In this document: positions 12,610-24,103 of the stretch, piece after piece | Position numbering within the stretch: the first letter of the stretch is position 1 | How the letters are laid out: every line of letters starts with the position of its first letter | NCBI RefSeq assembly: GCF_001411555.2 | Contig: NC_049903.1 | Coordinates: 24,936,270 to 25,000,269 of the forward strand | Direction: 5' to 3' | DNA: 64,000 nt | Source of the DNA: Juglans regia | Lineage: Eukaryota; Streptophyta; Magnoliopsida; Fagales; Juglandaceae | The notes under the pieces: model-generated | Database searches by the model: none | Told to the model about the DNA's origin: nothing | The model's input: the letters and a program-made list of their open reading frames with translations, nothing else | Position numbers and translations under genes: made by a program

Positions 12610-13848
12610 ATGGATGAGGTAGAGGAGAAATGGGAGAGACTCTGTTTGACGGAAGAGGAAGGGATAGAAATAGCCATTGATGAATCGGTTACAGAGGAAA
12701 TACAATATAGAGGGGCATGTAGTTTGGTTGGTAAAATCTGTATGGAGCGAAGCATTAGGAAGGATGTGGTTGAATCAACAATGATGAAAGTATGGAGAAT
12801 CAGCAAACCAACAAAGTTCACTGAGGTGGGGAATAACTTGTTCACCCTCACGTTTGCAAATCAGGCAGATAAGCAAAGAGTATGGAGTGGGAGACCGTGG
12901 TTATTTGATTCGCACCTACTTGTACTGAAGACGTTCGAGGAATTTACACCACCACAGAGCCTGAAGTTTGAGCAAGAAAGCTTTTGGGTACAAATGCATG
13001 ATATGCCTCTTGGCTGTATGAATGAGGATCATGGGAAGAAAATAGGGAAAACTATTGGTGAGGTGGAGGGAATGGATGTGAATTCAGATGGCAGTGGTTG
13101 GGGCAGATTCCTGAGAGTTCAAATCAGGTTAGATATATACAAACCTTTGGCTCGAGGTAGATTTATTAATGTTAAAGGAGAAAAAATGTGGATTCCTTTA
13201 AAGTATGAAAAACTGCCTAGAATATGTCTAGCTTGTGGATGTATGGTTCATGGTAAATTAGGATGTGGAGGAGAAGGGAAACAAAAGGAGCAATATGGGT
13301 CGTGGCTGAGGGCTGAGATTAAATCTAGTTCTAGAGTGAAGGACAGAGAAGATTGGCAGGACAGAAGGAGGGGGGAAAGTAGTGCTAATTCAAATGTGGG
13401 AGACGAGGGGCTTGGGAAGGAATATAGAAAAGATAGAGGGGAGGAAGTCAATGAGGATCTGCTACCTGGGTTGGGAGAAGGGGATATAGGTGTAAGGAAT
13501 GGGAGAGAGGGTAGTGTAGGAGAAGAGATAGAAGTGGTAAAAGAAACTCAGGTGGTAGAGGGGGAAATAGAGCAGGGGCTAAAAGTTGTGGGGGTCGGGG
13601 GTGGACCAAAACTGTTAGCTGGGAAACCATTGACAAAAGGAGGGTGGAAGAGGAAAGCTAGAGAGAAGAAACTGGTAGTTGATAAAAAGGATGTTGTTAT
13701 AACTAGAAAAAGATCAAAAGTAGAGATAGAAGCTGGAGAAGGGGAGAGTGGGAACCATAAGAAAGGCAGAATAGACCTTGAAGGAAGAGGAATGGAACTT
13801 TACCATGAGTTGGCAGAGGCTGTTCAACAGCCCTGCCAATCCCAATGA
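12610..13848 (+). CDS. LINE ORF1 protein, DUF4283 plus zinc knuckle
   Basis: The first ATG in the open frame is at 12610 and gives 412 residues; the frame is open further 5' but only without an ATG. It binds the LINE transcript and forms the RNP. An N-terminal acidic segment (WERLCLTEEEG) leads into a DUF4283-type domain at about residues 25-150 (key residues RPWLFDSHLLVL and FWVQMHDMPLGCMN). A CX2CX4HX4C zinc knuckle, CLACGCMVHGKLGC, follows at about residues 205-220. The last 180 residues are Lys/Glu/Gly-rich and look disordered, with basic runs such as KRKAREKK, consistent with RNA binding. The stop codon overlaps the ORF2 start (ATGA at 13845-13848). No stop or frameshift breaks it. Confidence 0.9.
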   Translation: MDEVEEKWERLCLTEEEGIEIAIDESVTEEIQYRGACSLVGKICMERSIRKDVVESTMMKVWRISKPTKFTEVGNNLFTLTFANQADKQRVWSGRPWLFDSHLLVLKTFEEFTPPQSLKFEQESFWVQMHDMPLGCMNEDHGKKIGKTIGEVEGMDVNSDGSGWGRFLRVQIRLDIYKPLARGRFINVKGEKMWIPLKYEKLPRICLACGCMVHGKLGCGGEGKQKEQYGSWLRAEIKSSSRVKDREDWQDRRRGESSANSNVGDEGLGKEYRKDRGEEVNEDLLPGLGEGDIGVRNGREGSVGEEIEVVKETQVVEGEIEQGLKVVGVGGGPKLLAGKPLTKGGWKRKAREKKLVVDKKDVVITRKRSKVEIEAGEGESGNHKKGRIDLEGRGMELYHELAEAVQQPCQSQ

Positions 13849-16800
13849 AAATCTTAAGTTGGAACTGTCGAGGGCTTGGGAACCCTCGGACAGTTCAGGA
13901 CCTTTACCACTTGGTGGAGGATAAGAGACCCGATTTAGTCTTTTTGATGGAGACTAAACTAAGAGCAGCAAGATTTGATCATCTGAAGGGTGTTTTGTTG
14001 TGGAGTCAGTAGGAAGAAAGGGGGGTTTAGCTTTATTATGGAACAATGTGGTTAAGGTTGAAGTCATTAACTACACACAAAGACATATAAATGTGAAGAT
14101 AGTTGAGGAAAAAGATAAGGATAGTTGGATTCTCACTTGTTATCATGGGCAGCCAGAAGCTTTTAAAAGAGCCGAAGCATGGGATTTTTTTGAGTCCTTA
14201 AAGCCTAAGGATAACCAAGGATGGTGTGTAATTAGGGACTTTAATGAAATTGTGACTAATGATGAGAAGGTGGGGGGAAATCCAAGACAGGAAAAACTGA
14301 TGGAGAGATTTAGGTTAGCCTTAGAGAGAGGAAATCTTTCTGATCTTGGGTGGAAGGGGAACAAGTTCACATGGAGTAATAAACATGAGGATGACACCTT
14401 TACAAAAGAAAGGTTGGATAGGGCAATGGCAAATCCAAGGTGGGCACACTTGTACAAAGAATACTGGGTGGAGGTATTAGTAGGGAGATGCTCAGATCAT
14501 AGGCCTTTGCTACTGGTTTTGAGTAAGAAAGACAGAAATATTTGGAGAGGCAAGAAAGTATTTAGATACGAAGCTGGTTGGGCCAAAGATGAAGAATGTG
14601 AAGGGGTTATTAGAAGAGAGTGGGATAAAGGGGAGGAGAGGGGTGAGAAGTCCTTAAACTTTATGAATCTGTTGGATAATTGCAGCAAGGCTCTCGGGCA
14701 GTGGAATAACCAGAACAAGTTTAACAGGGTGAGAGCTATTAAGGAAAAAACAGAAGTCCTTAAGAAGCTACAAGAAGATGAGGGGAGGCATAACTCAGCA
14801 GAGATTAAAAGGGTGCAAAGAGAGGTTGGGAGTTTGTTGGAAAAGGAAGACCTGAAGTGGAGGCAAAGGGCCAAAAGGAATTGGTATGCCTCGGGTGATA
14901 GGAATACAAAGTTTTTTCATGCTTGTGCAAACCAGAGAAGAAGAAAAAATAGCATTAGCCAAGTGTTGGATGATCGAGGTAGAGTTTTTAGGGGTCAGGT
15001 GGAAGTTGATGAAGCCTTTAGATCCTATTTTGAGAGGTTGTTTTCTACCTCAAATCCTAACACAGCTGCTATGGAGAAGTGCCTACAGAATATAGTACCT
15101 CGGGTGACAAGTGAGATGAATGAAAAATTAAGTAGACCTTTTAGCAAGTTGGAAATTGAAGTTGTTATCAAAAGTATGGCCCCTTTGAAGTCTCCAGGCC
15201 CTGATGGTTTTGGTGCTTGTTTCTACCAAAATCATTGGGCAACAGTGGGGGATAAGGTATGCTCGACAGTCTTAGATTTGCTAAATGGTAAAACCTCTTT
15301 CTCTTCAGTTAACCACACGTACATTGTCTTGATTCCCAAGTCTAAGGACCCTAAGTTGGTAACTGAATATAGGCCTATTAGCCTATGTAATGTGATTTAC
15401 AAAGTGGCGTCCAAAGTGATAGCAAACAGACTCAAAGAAGTGTTGTCTGCATCTATTTCAGCCAATCAAAGTGCCTTTATTCCTGGGAGGATTATAACGG
15501 ATAATGTTATGGTAGCTTATGAGGTATTACATTCGATGAAGGTGAGCAAGAAAGGTAAAAAAGGTAGCATGGCTATCAAACTTGATATGTCTAAGGCCTA
15601 CGACAGAATTGAGTGGCCTTATGTGATTGCTGTTATGAAAAGGCTGGGGTTCTGTGAGGGGTGGACAAGTTTAATTTTGAAATGTATTAGTTCAGTCTCC
15701 TTTTCTGTGTTAATTAATGGTACACCAGGTGAGGTGTTACTGCCCTCAAGGGGTCTTAGACAAGGGGATCCTCTATCCCCTTATCTATTCATCTTGTGTG
15801 CAGAGGGTTTGAGTTCTTTACTCAACAACTCAGATCTAAGGGGGAACACAAAGGGTATTTCAGTAGCTAGACACGGCTTAAGAGTAAATCATCTGCTCTT
15901 TGCAGATGATTGTATTCTGTTCTGTAGAGCCTCGGTGGAAGAATGGAGGAAGATGCAGGATTTGTTGCTCATTTATGAAAAAGCCTCGGGTCAATTTCTT
16001 AATAAGGAGAAGACAGCAGTGTTTTTCAGTTCTAATACCTCTGTGGAAGTTAAAAGGAAGATTCTTGTGGAAGGTGGAGCTATTGTGCAAGGCAGTTATG
16101 ATAAGTACTTGGGTCTACCCACTATGGTAGGTAGATCAAAGTATAACACTTTTAGAAGCTTAAAAGAAAGAGTTTGGCAAAAGATTAGCAATTGGAAGAA
16201 TTTCTTTCTGTCTGGGGCAGGAAAGGAAGTCATGATAAAAGCTGTCCTACAAGCAATTCCATCTTATACTATGAGTGTCTTCATGCTGCCTAAAAGGTTG
16301 TGTAAAGAGATCAATGTGATGTTGTCCAGATTTTGGTGGAAAAGTCAGAAAAATTCCAGTGGTATTATCTGGAGGAGTTGGGAGAGAATGAGTCAGTCAA
16401 AAGAGGGTGGAGGTCTGGGCTTTAGAAATCTGTCCAGTTTTAATTCAGCACTTCTAGCTAAGCAAGCAAGGAGAATACTTCAAAACCCTTCCTCTATGGT
16501 TGCCACCATATTCAAACAAAAATATTTTAGAAGCTCATCCCTGCTGGAAGCTAAGTTAAGGAGAGCTCCATCTCAAATTTGGAGAAGCATATGGAGTTCT
16601 TTGGATCTGCTAAAGGAAGGACTAAGGTGGAGGGTGGGGGATGGCCAAAATATTAATATCTGGGGCCAGAGGTGGTTGCCAACACCATCTTCTTTCAGGG
16701 TGCAATCTCCTAATCCTTTACTGAATACTTGTGTTTTAGTTAAGGACCTAATGTTTGAGGGAAGGAAGGTATGGAATGAGGGTTTCATAAAATCTATTTT

Positions 16801-17968
16801 TTCTGAGGAAGAGGCTGATTTGATAATCAGTATCCCTTTAAGTAAGAGGGACGTGGATGATAGAATGATTTGGGGACCCTCTAAGAAAGGTATTTTTAGT
16901 GTCAAATCTGCCTACCACTTGGAGGAATCTAGATCAAGAGTCTCAAAAGGAGAATCCTCGGAACAGAATGGCTTAGGAAAGCTTTGGAAGAGTATTTGGA
17001 GACTAAACATTCCTGGCAGCACAAAAAATTTCCTTTGGAAGGCAGGGAATAATCTATTAGCTACCAGGAAAAATCTGAGGTCTAAGAGGATTGTGGAAGA
17101 CTCTAGATGCCCTATTTGTTTGCAAGAGGAAGAAACAGTCATGCATGTTCTTTGGCAATGTCCTGCTGCAAATGATGTATGGTCAGGATCTGTCATTTCA
17201 GTTCAGAAATGGAGGGTGGGAGAAGGGGATCTACTTGGTTTGCTGGAAGAACTAACAGAGAAGCTCTCAATTGGTGATATGGAGGAAGTTGCTGTAGTGT
17301 TGAGAGGGTTATGGCTTCGGAGAAATACCTTTGTGTTTGATAGCAAGCTTCTAAGTCACACTTATGTGATTAGTACAGCTAGAGAGAGCCTAGAAGAGTA
17401 TCAGTCTTCATGTGGGAAGATAACTGAAATCAGACAGCAAGCAAACACAGGGGGTTTGGTTCATAGTTGGAATCCACTTGATGTGGATTGGTTTAAGGCC
17501 AATTGGGATGCAGCTTTAGATGTGAAACAAAGGAAGGTGGGTTTAGGGGTGGTAATCAGAAATGATAAGGGGGAGGTGATGGCAGCTTGCTGTGAGTCGA
17601 AAAGCTTTGTGGATCAACCTGCTATAGCTGAGGGCTGGGCATTAAGGAAAGCAATGGAGTTATGTGAAGATCTAAGATTCAACAAAGTGATAATGGAAGG
17701 AGATGCACAGGTCGTTGTTAATGCAGTAAACAGCCAGATTGAAGATTTATCTTATTTTGGCAGCATTATTGAAGATTTGAAGGTTCAGATGAAAGAATGG
17801 CCTAACTGGTCAGTGAAGTTTGCAAATAGAAATACAAATACAGTAGCACATACTCTTGCTAAAGAAGCATTACACATAGAATTAGAAAAGATATGGATAG
17901 AAGATATACCAGTTTGTATTTCAGATTGTTTACTGAGAGATTATTGCATTGTAAACACTGATATTTGA
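13845..17968 (+). pseudogene. LINE ORF2: endonuclease, RT, RNase H; one frameshift
   Basis: Starts at the ATG inside the ATGA overlap with ORF1. The first 55 codons encode the start of an exonuclease-endonuclease-phosphatase domain (SWNCRGLGNP, then FLMETKL). A frameshift near 13980-13990 ends this frame at 14010, and the rest of the protein continues in another frame as about 1320 codons without a stop. The second part has the end of the endonuclease (SDHRP; the usual GDFNEI reads RDFNEI). RT follows with SPGPDGFG, YRPISLCNVIYK, QSAFIPGR, KLDMSKAYDRIEW, GLRQGDPLSPYLF and the catalytic FADD. A zinc-binding RT tail (CPICLQEEE..H..C) and an RNase H domain complete it, with acidic residues in NWDAA, AIAEGWAL and MEGDAQ. 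The RNase H is the type known from plant L1 elements. With the frameshift this copy should not make full ORF2. Confidence 0.93.
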
Positions 17969-17999
17969 ATGAATGAGGAGGTTTTATTTCAAAAAAAAA

Positions 18000-18013
18000 A
18001 GAGAGTTTTGCAG
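18000..18013. repeat. Right target-site duplication of the LINE
   Basis: agagagttttgcag directly after the A-tract, identical to 12335-12348. Confidence 0.9.
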
Positions 18014-20155
18014 CGGAAATCATCAAGTTAAATTTATAAGTCCTTTTGCAAATAAATTTATAAGTCATTTTACAAAACTTACTTTCATACATTACGTAAA
18101 ACCGCCTAGACTTCTGTCACACTTCCCTTGGGCCATGTCTCTCATGACGCTTCTTCCTCGTTCTGTCCCTGAGAGGGGGAGGGACATACATAAAAACTAA
18201 AGTGTGTCAAATACTCAGTAAGCATTACTTTATACTGTAAAACTATACTAACATAGGTTTTCATTCTTCATAAAATAAAATAAAATAAAATAACATAGGT
18301 TTTCATTCATGCATTTATCATTTATCTACATACTTTACTTGAAGCATTCATTTCCTTTAAAAACATTACAAGGTAGAGTTTTTCTTTAAAAATATTTTCC
18401 TTTCTCATGAAACATTCCCACACCTTGTATATCTTTCATAAAAAGTTAAATGATTACACAACGTTCAACTTAACCGTTTTCACTTTTCCTCTAGCCAGTA
18501 CACACTATTACGTCTCGTGTATTGGGGTTAGCTATCTTTTGGACCTGGATTCCGCCTGTAACCACAAGTTGGGAATCCTTTTCAGTCAGGGGTAGCACTA
18601 GGTGTACTACTAGTACTACTTACCCGTCATTACAATCTACTCAGTCCTTTGGTACAATCATTCATTCAGTCATGGTCGTTACGTATTTTCATACATTAAA
18701 ACATTCATTCATTTCCTTTCATTCATTCAGTCATTTCAGTCATTTCCTTTTTCATTCATTCCTTTCATCAGACCATTTCATTTCATAAATACCATTTAAA
18801 AGCACAAGCATAAACATTATCAGTAAACATCATTTCATAGCATGCCCTAAACATTCTTTTCATAGCATCATTTAAAAACTCAGTTCACAGACCCATTTAA
18901 ATATCAGTTCATAGCGTCATTTAAAAACACTTTCATTGCATCATTTAAATACCAGTTCAAAACATCAAGCATAAACCTCAACAATTCATTTCGTAGAACA
19001 TAAAGACTATAGTTACTACATATAACACTCATTCACATGCATACAACTATTACTTTGGGTATATAAATAGGGGCTACCAAAGAAGGCATTTACATACATA
19101 TACCTTTAAACATTTATACTTAACATACTTTCATAAACATCCTTTCATTTGATTTCATAAAACATCATAAAGAGAAACATTTCTTTTTTTATTTCATATC
19201 ATTTAGATAACTCTAAAAGAATATAAACATAATACTTACCTGGACTCCATGCTATTTACATTTCATGCAGTCCATTCATATGCGTGTCAGATGGCAACCT
19301 ACATGCATACATAACATTAACATCATTCCCTTTTCAAGTGGGGAAGAGCAAAGGATGGGTGGAAACTAGGCACTAGCACACATCCCTACACACCACTTGC
19401 CACTTGGCAAGCATACACACTTCTAAAAAACCCTAGGTCTAAGATTAGGGTTTTGTCAAATGACCAACATGCCCTAAAGGTCCAATGAACCTAAACTACT
19501 TTGTGTCGCACGCCTAAGGGCACTTAGGAATTTGATTTTTCTTAAGCAAGAAGATGAGCCACTTGTCATTCAAACAATAGAAGTCACTTGGACTTCCCAA
19601 GAGAGGAAGATGATGGGTTTTGGACAAGCCATATGACACATGGCATACAATGTTTGAGATTCCCTATCTCTTAGGAGTGTGAGAACTTGAGAGTCTATAT
19701 AAGGGGAAGACCAAGGGCTGGTGCCCAAGAAAGGCACACACCAAGGGGACACTCTGCCCATAGGATTTTCAAATTCTCTCTCTCTCTCTCTGACAACCAC
19801 CCTGGGAAGAAGTTCATATCTTCACTTTCTCACCAACTAAACACTGTGTACATATCCTCCACCTTCATCCAATCAATCTCATGAGCGAAGAAGGAAGTGA
19901 AGACGTGTCAATTGAACATTGGAGAGAGATGGAAGAACGAGCTAATGCATACTATGACTCAGAGGAGGATACCTTCTTCTATCACACTCAGGAGGAGGTA
20001 TCGAATGATGAAGATGTCGCTGAGGATTCCTCATCCAGTTCGAGACCTTAGAATCTTTGGTAAGTGTGTGTGTGTGTGTGTTGCATACATTACTCATTCG
20101 CACTAGCTAATACCTCAATTTCGAATACGAAATCTTCTTTTTAAGGGGGAAGGAT
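18014..20155. mobile_element. Gypsy LTR-like sequence continuing past the LINE
   Basis: The sequence after the LINE (cggaaatcatc, later 'actcagtaagc' near 18211 and 'ttacctggactcc' near 19236) follows the same order of landmarks as the solo LTR at 53649-58096 (cagcggataat, ctcagtaagtta, aacttacctt). It is rich in 'cattcattt' and 'aaacat' repeats at 18640-19160. Near the right end is a TATA-like CTATATAAGG (19695-19704), a 56-codon ORF (19881-20051), a GTAAGT splice-donor-like site at 20060 beside (GT)n, and a purine tract at 20142-20155. I could not pair it with a second LTR. Confidence 0.4.
19881..20051 (+). CDS. Short acidic ORF of unknown function
   Basis: 56 codons from ATG to TAG, with the product starting MSEEGSEDVSIEHWREMEER. 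About a third of the residues are Asp or Glu, the C-terminus is Ser-rich (SSSSSRP), and there is no membrane segment. It lies 177 bp downstream of a TATA-like box at 19695-19704, after a (TC)n-containing leader. Nine bases after its stop there is a consensus donor (TTTG|GTAAGT, 20060), so an unseen downstream exon is possible. A purine tract and a gypsy LTR start follow within 110 bp. It could be a gag N-terminus of a deleted retroelement, a first exon cut off by an insertion, or chance. I do not recognise the family. Confidence 0.3.
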   Translation: MSEEGSEDVSIEHWREMEERANAYYDSEEDTFFYHTQEEVSNDEDVAEDSSSSSRP

Positions 20156-21300
20156 GTAACACCCTATTTAAAAAACCCTTAGGCCTTGACCTTAGTAGTC
20201 ATAATCCTAGCTAAGTAGAAGTTGAGATACTTGAGAAAGAGAAAATTTTTGGGAGTTTGAGTTGGCAAAGAAGTTACATTGTCAATTTAGTTGGTATATT
20301 TAGATTTTCAGTGCTTTATTAATTTTAAGGAAAATAAGCCAAGAGGCCAATAGGAGAATGACACATGGCATATTGGAAGTTTGCCACATTAATGAGCCAA
20401 GTGATTTGGTATTTACTACAAGGACTTGGAAAGGCCCAAGAGATTGGTTTACTAAGGGCACTAGCTCATTAGGTTAGAGAGCTAAGGAGAGACACCAAGA
20501 CTTAAGCCCAACTTGTTGACACAAGATTGTGGACCTAAGTTATTAGACATAAGGTTATTAGGCCCAACCTAGTAAGCATAAGATTATTGAGCCCAACTTA
20601 GTAAGATTCGAGGCTATTGGCCCAATTGAGGAAATACCCAAAGTTGGGACCGAACCTAGTGGACTATTGTTGCCAAGGAAAGGCCCAATAAATCTAGACA
20701 TGAGGCCCATAAAAAGGTTCACTTCCAAACCCTCACATAGAGAAGTAAATGGATGGCCCAATAAAGCCCAACACTTAAAGCTCAAACCTTTTATTTCATT
20801 TAATTATCTCAAATGGGGCCCACATATACCATACCATTGGTTTCCATCTTACCCAAGCCCCAAACACATGCCCCTAGGGTTCCACTTCAACCTTGGTAAA
20901 GTTTCTAATTTGAGTTAAGATCACTATTCACCTCACCTAGGAATAGTAACTCAAGTATCATGAATTTGCATAGTTTTCTTGAAACCATTTTCTTCATGAT
21001 TTAGGATCTGAAATTTTTTCTTTTATACTTGTTTTGGATTACTCATAGACAATCCTTGAAGGTTAGAATTAACCTAACCTATGTAACTTGAAACAAAGAC
21101 ATGTCGATGCCACTATAACTCACCAATCGGCCATGGCCTGCTTCTTTGTGAGTTTTGGATTTAAACCACAACTATTTGCATGGTTTTTATTTGGTGTTAT
21201 TCAATGCCTAAGTGTTGGGATGAACTCGTGTGCCATTTTTATAAGTTGTAAACATGTTCCAAGATCGGTGTTATGGATTTATGTTTGATGGAAATTGATC
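20142..21300 (+). mobile_element. Polypurine tract and 3' LTR of a gypsy element
   Basis: The purine run aagggggaagga at the left edge is followed directly by TGTAACACCCTATTT at 20156. This PPT-LTR junction is standard for plant Ty3/gypsy elements on the plus strand. The right end of the LTR is not clear; I place it at about 21.3 kb because the next 250 bp lead into integrase-like coding remnants. ORFs here are random. Confidence 0.5.
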
Positions 21301-21539
21301 ATACATGCATGCATAAAAGCTATAGACTTGAAATCACAAATAAACCCACATTGATGCATGCCACAGGTTGATGAGTTTTGGCATAGTTGTGATTTAATTT
21401 TTGAAATTCTAAGATCATATATGGATTTAGAATATAAAAAATATGAGGTTTGTGAAGTTTGGTAAATTTTAAGGTAAAAAATATAAATAATAAAAATTTA
21501 GGGCCTTGGTAGAATTTCGGGTTGAAGTTGGACAGATTG

Positions 21540-21933
21540 AGTGTCATGGTTGAAGATTTCACTGCTCGGCTTTATGAGATCCATAAGCAATCGTCTAGCA
21601 ATTAGAGGCATAGAATGCAAGGAAAAGTGGTTGTAGGCAAGAAGCGTAGAGCTATAGAGTTTGGAGTCGGAGACTGTGCGGGTTGTGTTGACTAAATACA
21701 GGTTTCTGGTGGATGACTACAAGCTAGCTATTTGGCCCGTGGAGATCGCCGAGAAGATCAATCCTAATGGCTATAGTCTGAAGCATCCTAGTCAAATTTG
21801 GACCTCTAATGTATTCAATGCTAAGCACTTAGTGACCTATGTTGGTGATTCATTGGAGGATGACGCTAATTCGAGGGACAATTCTCACCAACCCGAAAAT
21901 GATGATAGATCACATGACCCTCATGTACATTGA
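21540..21933 (+). pseudogene. Gypsy integrase C-terminal fragment
   Basis: Broken coding sequence matching the end of Ty3/gypsy integrase. An early part reads FTARLYEIHKQSS with a stop, then GKKRRAIEFGVGD, and after a frameshift come YRFLVDDYKLA, IWPVEIAEKINPNGYSLK and SNVFNAKHLVTYVGDS. This corresponds to the region where intact elements have a basic segment, the 'EVLEKINPNAY' box and 'VFNVKHL', just before the pol stop. It ends with an Asp/His-rich tail at 21933. At least two frame changes and two stops mark it as dead. Nothing of RT or the integrase core is left nearby. Confidence 0.75.
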
Positions 21934-21984
21934 AACCTTCCAAGATGTCAAGAAGGATTCAAGCAAAAAGAAAATCGGATAACA

Positions 21985-22250
21985 GTGTAAAATCACCACT
22001 TGTTCTAAAAGCTTAATCTGATGAGAATATATAGATTTTTATTATTTATTTTATAGCTTAACACTCTCCCTCACGTATGAGCCAGACTCTTCAATGAGGG
22101 GGGCAACATGTGAAAAATTGGATAAAATATAGAGTCAAAGTTCAAACTCAAAACCTCTACTCTAATACTATATGAAATCACCACTTATCACAAAAATTTA
22201 AATTGATGAAAATATGTAAATTTTTATTAATTTTTTTTATATCTTAACAA
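21985..22250. repeat. Pair of AT-rich direct repeats
   Basis: The block 'aaatcaccactt' followed by 'aaa(a)gcttaatctgatgagaatat...tttttatt...tatagcttaac' at about 21990-22064 recurs, diverged, at about 22169-22247. They flank about 100 bp containing 'gagggggcaacatgtg'. Probably a small dispersed repeat. From 22260 to 22599 I see no gene. Confidence 0.45.
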
Positions 22251-22607
22251 GGGGACAAGAGGATATACTGACCATGATTTTGCTCGAGCTTTACTCAAGT
22301 CTCAGTCAAGTGGAGTACTGATACAAGAGTTGCAAGTTACGACACTGAGTAGTGGAAGAGTTTGCGCGATACCCTGCTTGATGTTTGGTCAAGCGAGACC
22401 CACCTAGAGAGTTCATACCAGGACTTGCTCGAGATTCGGTCAAGCAGCAACTACTATTAGAGCTCACTCAACGCGCGTGCAACTCGATCAAACAAAAACA
22501 CTTTTTTTTGTTGGTTTATGAATTTTAGTAGGTTTAGACTTGTGCTTTGATTCTAACCAAGCCGAATGAATAGACCTTCTGCTTTGGACATCCATCATTG
22601 TTAGGGT

Positions 22608-23267
22608 TAGGGGTGTAAAACGGTCGGTCCCGATCGGAGAAACCGACCGGTTCAGTCCGAACCAAAAAAATACATGGTTGGTTTCGGTCCAATAAGTAGG
22701 AAAATTTCAGTCTTCGGTCTGATCTCGGGGTGGAGATTTCTCGGACCGGACTGATCGAATAAAAAATAAAAATAAAAAATATTTTATATATATTATTTAT
22801 ATAATAATTATACAATTAACAATATAAAATTTTAAATATGTTATTAATACTTATTAATATTCTATAAATTAACAATATTTTATATATATCTTCATCTAAC
22901 ATATCACTATTAATAATATAAAATTTTAAATATGTTATTAACACTTGTTAATATTCTATGAATTAACTAATATATAATATCAATTAGTTAATTATATAGT
23001 AATTATATAAATTAATAATATAATTTTTATCTAATTTATTATCATTGACCATATAAAATATTTTTTTATTGAGTTTGTTACATAATCTATATTAATAAGT
23101 CACTTAATTTAATTGATTATTTTGAATAAAAAATTTTTATTAATTGATTTAAAAAAAAAAATTAGGCCGAACCGAATGGACTAACCAGACTGATAACTAC
23201 CGGTCCAATCCTGTCCCTATAGGGTGTTCGGTCCTGTCTGGTCCGGACCGGACCATTTGCACCCCTA
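22608..23267. mobile_element. hAT-type non-autonomous element, 660 bp
   Basis: The termini are TAGGGGTGTAAA at the left and TTTGCACCCCTA at the right, inverted repeats with one mismatch in 12. A perfect 8-bp target duplication GTTAGGGT lies at 22600-22607 and 23268-23275. Eight bases is the hAT size. The subterminal regions are GC-rich and carry inverted copies of a 'cggtccggaccgg'-like motif (ggtcggtcccgatcgg at the left, ggtccggaccggacc at the right). The middle 400 bp is almost pure A/T with no coding content. No transposase is present. Confidence 0.88.
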
Positions 23268-24103
23268 GTTAGGGTTTTGTTTATTCAATCTTTGGACTCT
23301 TTTGACAAGTTATTATTCTATTTCCTATTATTTTAGAGTGATGAGTTAGAATTACTTATTACAGAAAACTATAGTCGTCTTGGTGAAGCAAATATGCGTT
23401 GTCTATTTTGCTGTGTTCGTTGCGCCAGATCTAGTCTATACGCTGCATCAAATAGGTTGATTTAGATCGATTTCAACAATTCAAGCCAATTCAAACTTAT
23501 TCAAAATTGTATAATTTTTTTTTTTTTTGTGTTTGAAAATAAGCTTTTTTCCTTTGCTGTTTTTGTTAAATAAAATATAATAGAACTAAGAATACATTAG
23601 CTTTTTTTATCTCTACGTTTGGTGAAAATGGTAAAAATATGAAAAGTAAAATGTTGAATCCTATAATTTACTCTTATTTTTATGAAAAAAAAAAAAAAAC
23701 CATGGTAAACCGAACCACCCAAAATATGAGGACTTTCAAATAACTAATATGAAAGAAAAAAATAAGCTCTATTCATGGAAGCACGAACCAAAAAAGAAAA
23801 AAAAAAATCATCCTTCTCTTTCTAGAAGAACCAGAAAGAGGTAAAAAAAAAGAATACAAATATATTTCAAAACTCAGTGTTAACAACATCATATACCTAA
23901 CAAATTCCATGCACTTAAATTACATTTTTATCGCTGTTCCTTACGCTATTTCAATAATCGAACCGATCAAAAATAAAATACGAAAATTTTCTTAAAAAAG
24001 AATAGCAGGAGGAAATGGAGAGTAGATTCAATATCTTATCTTCTTCCATCCACCAAATCTCTTTTTGATTGTTTCCACCCCGACCCCGAGTAATCCAGCT
24101 CCC

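Larger units (their letters stand above)
12349..17999 (+). mobile_element. Near-full-length plant L1-type LINE
   Basis: A complete non-LTR retrotransposon of about 5.65 kb: a 5' leader of about 260 bp, ORF1 (12610-13848), ORF2 (13845-17968), a 3' UTR of about 20 bp, then A(10) ending at 18000. Both flanks carry the same 14-bp sequence, agagagttttgcag, so the insertion came by target-primed reverse transcription and was not 5'-truncated. The perfect duplication and long open frames point to a recent insertion. The target is gypsy LTR-like DNA: the flank continues as cggaaatcatcaag, which resembles the 'cagcggataat' part of the LTRs near 50.9 and 53.8 kb. Confidence 0.92.

Noticed and set aside
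12438..13636. Minus-strand ORFs over LINE ORF1
   Set aside because: Antisense shadows caused by the purine-rich ORF1 coding strand.
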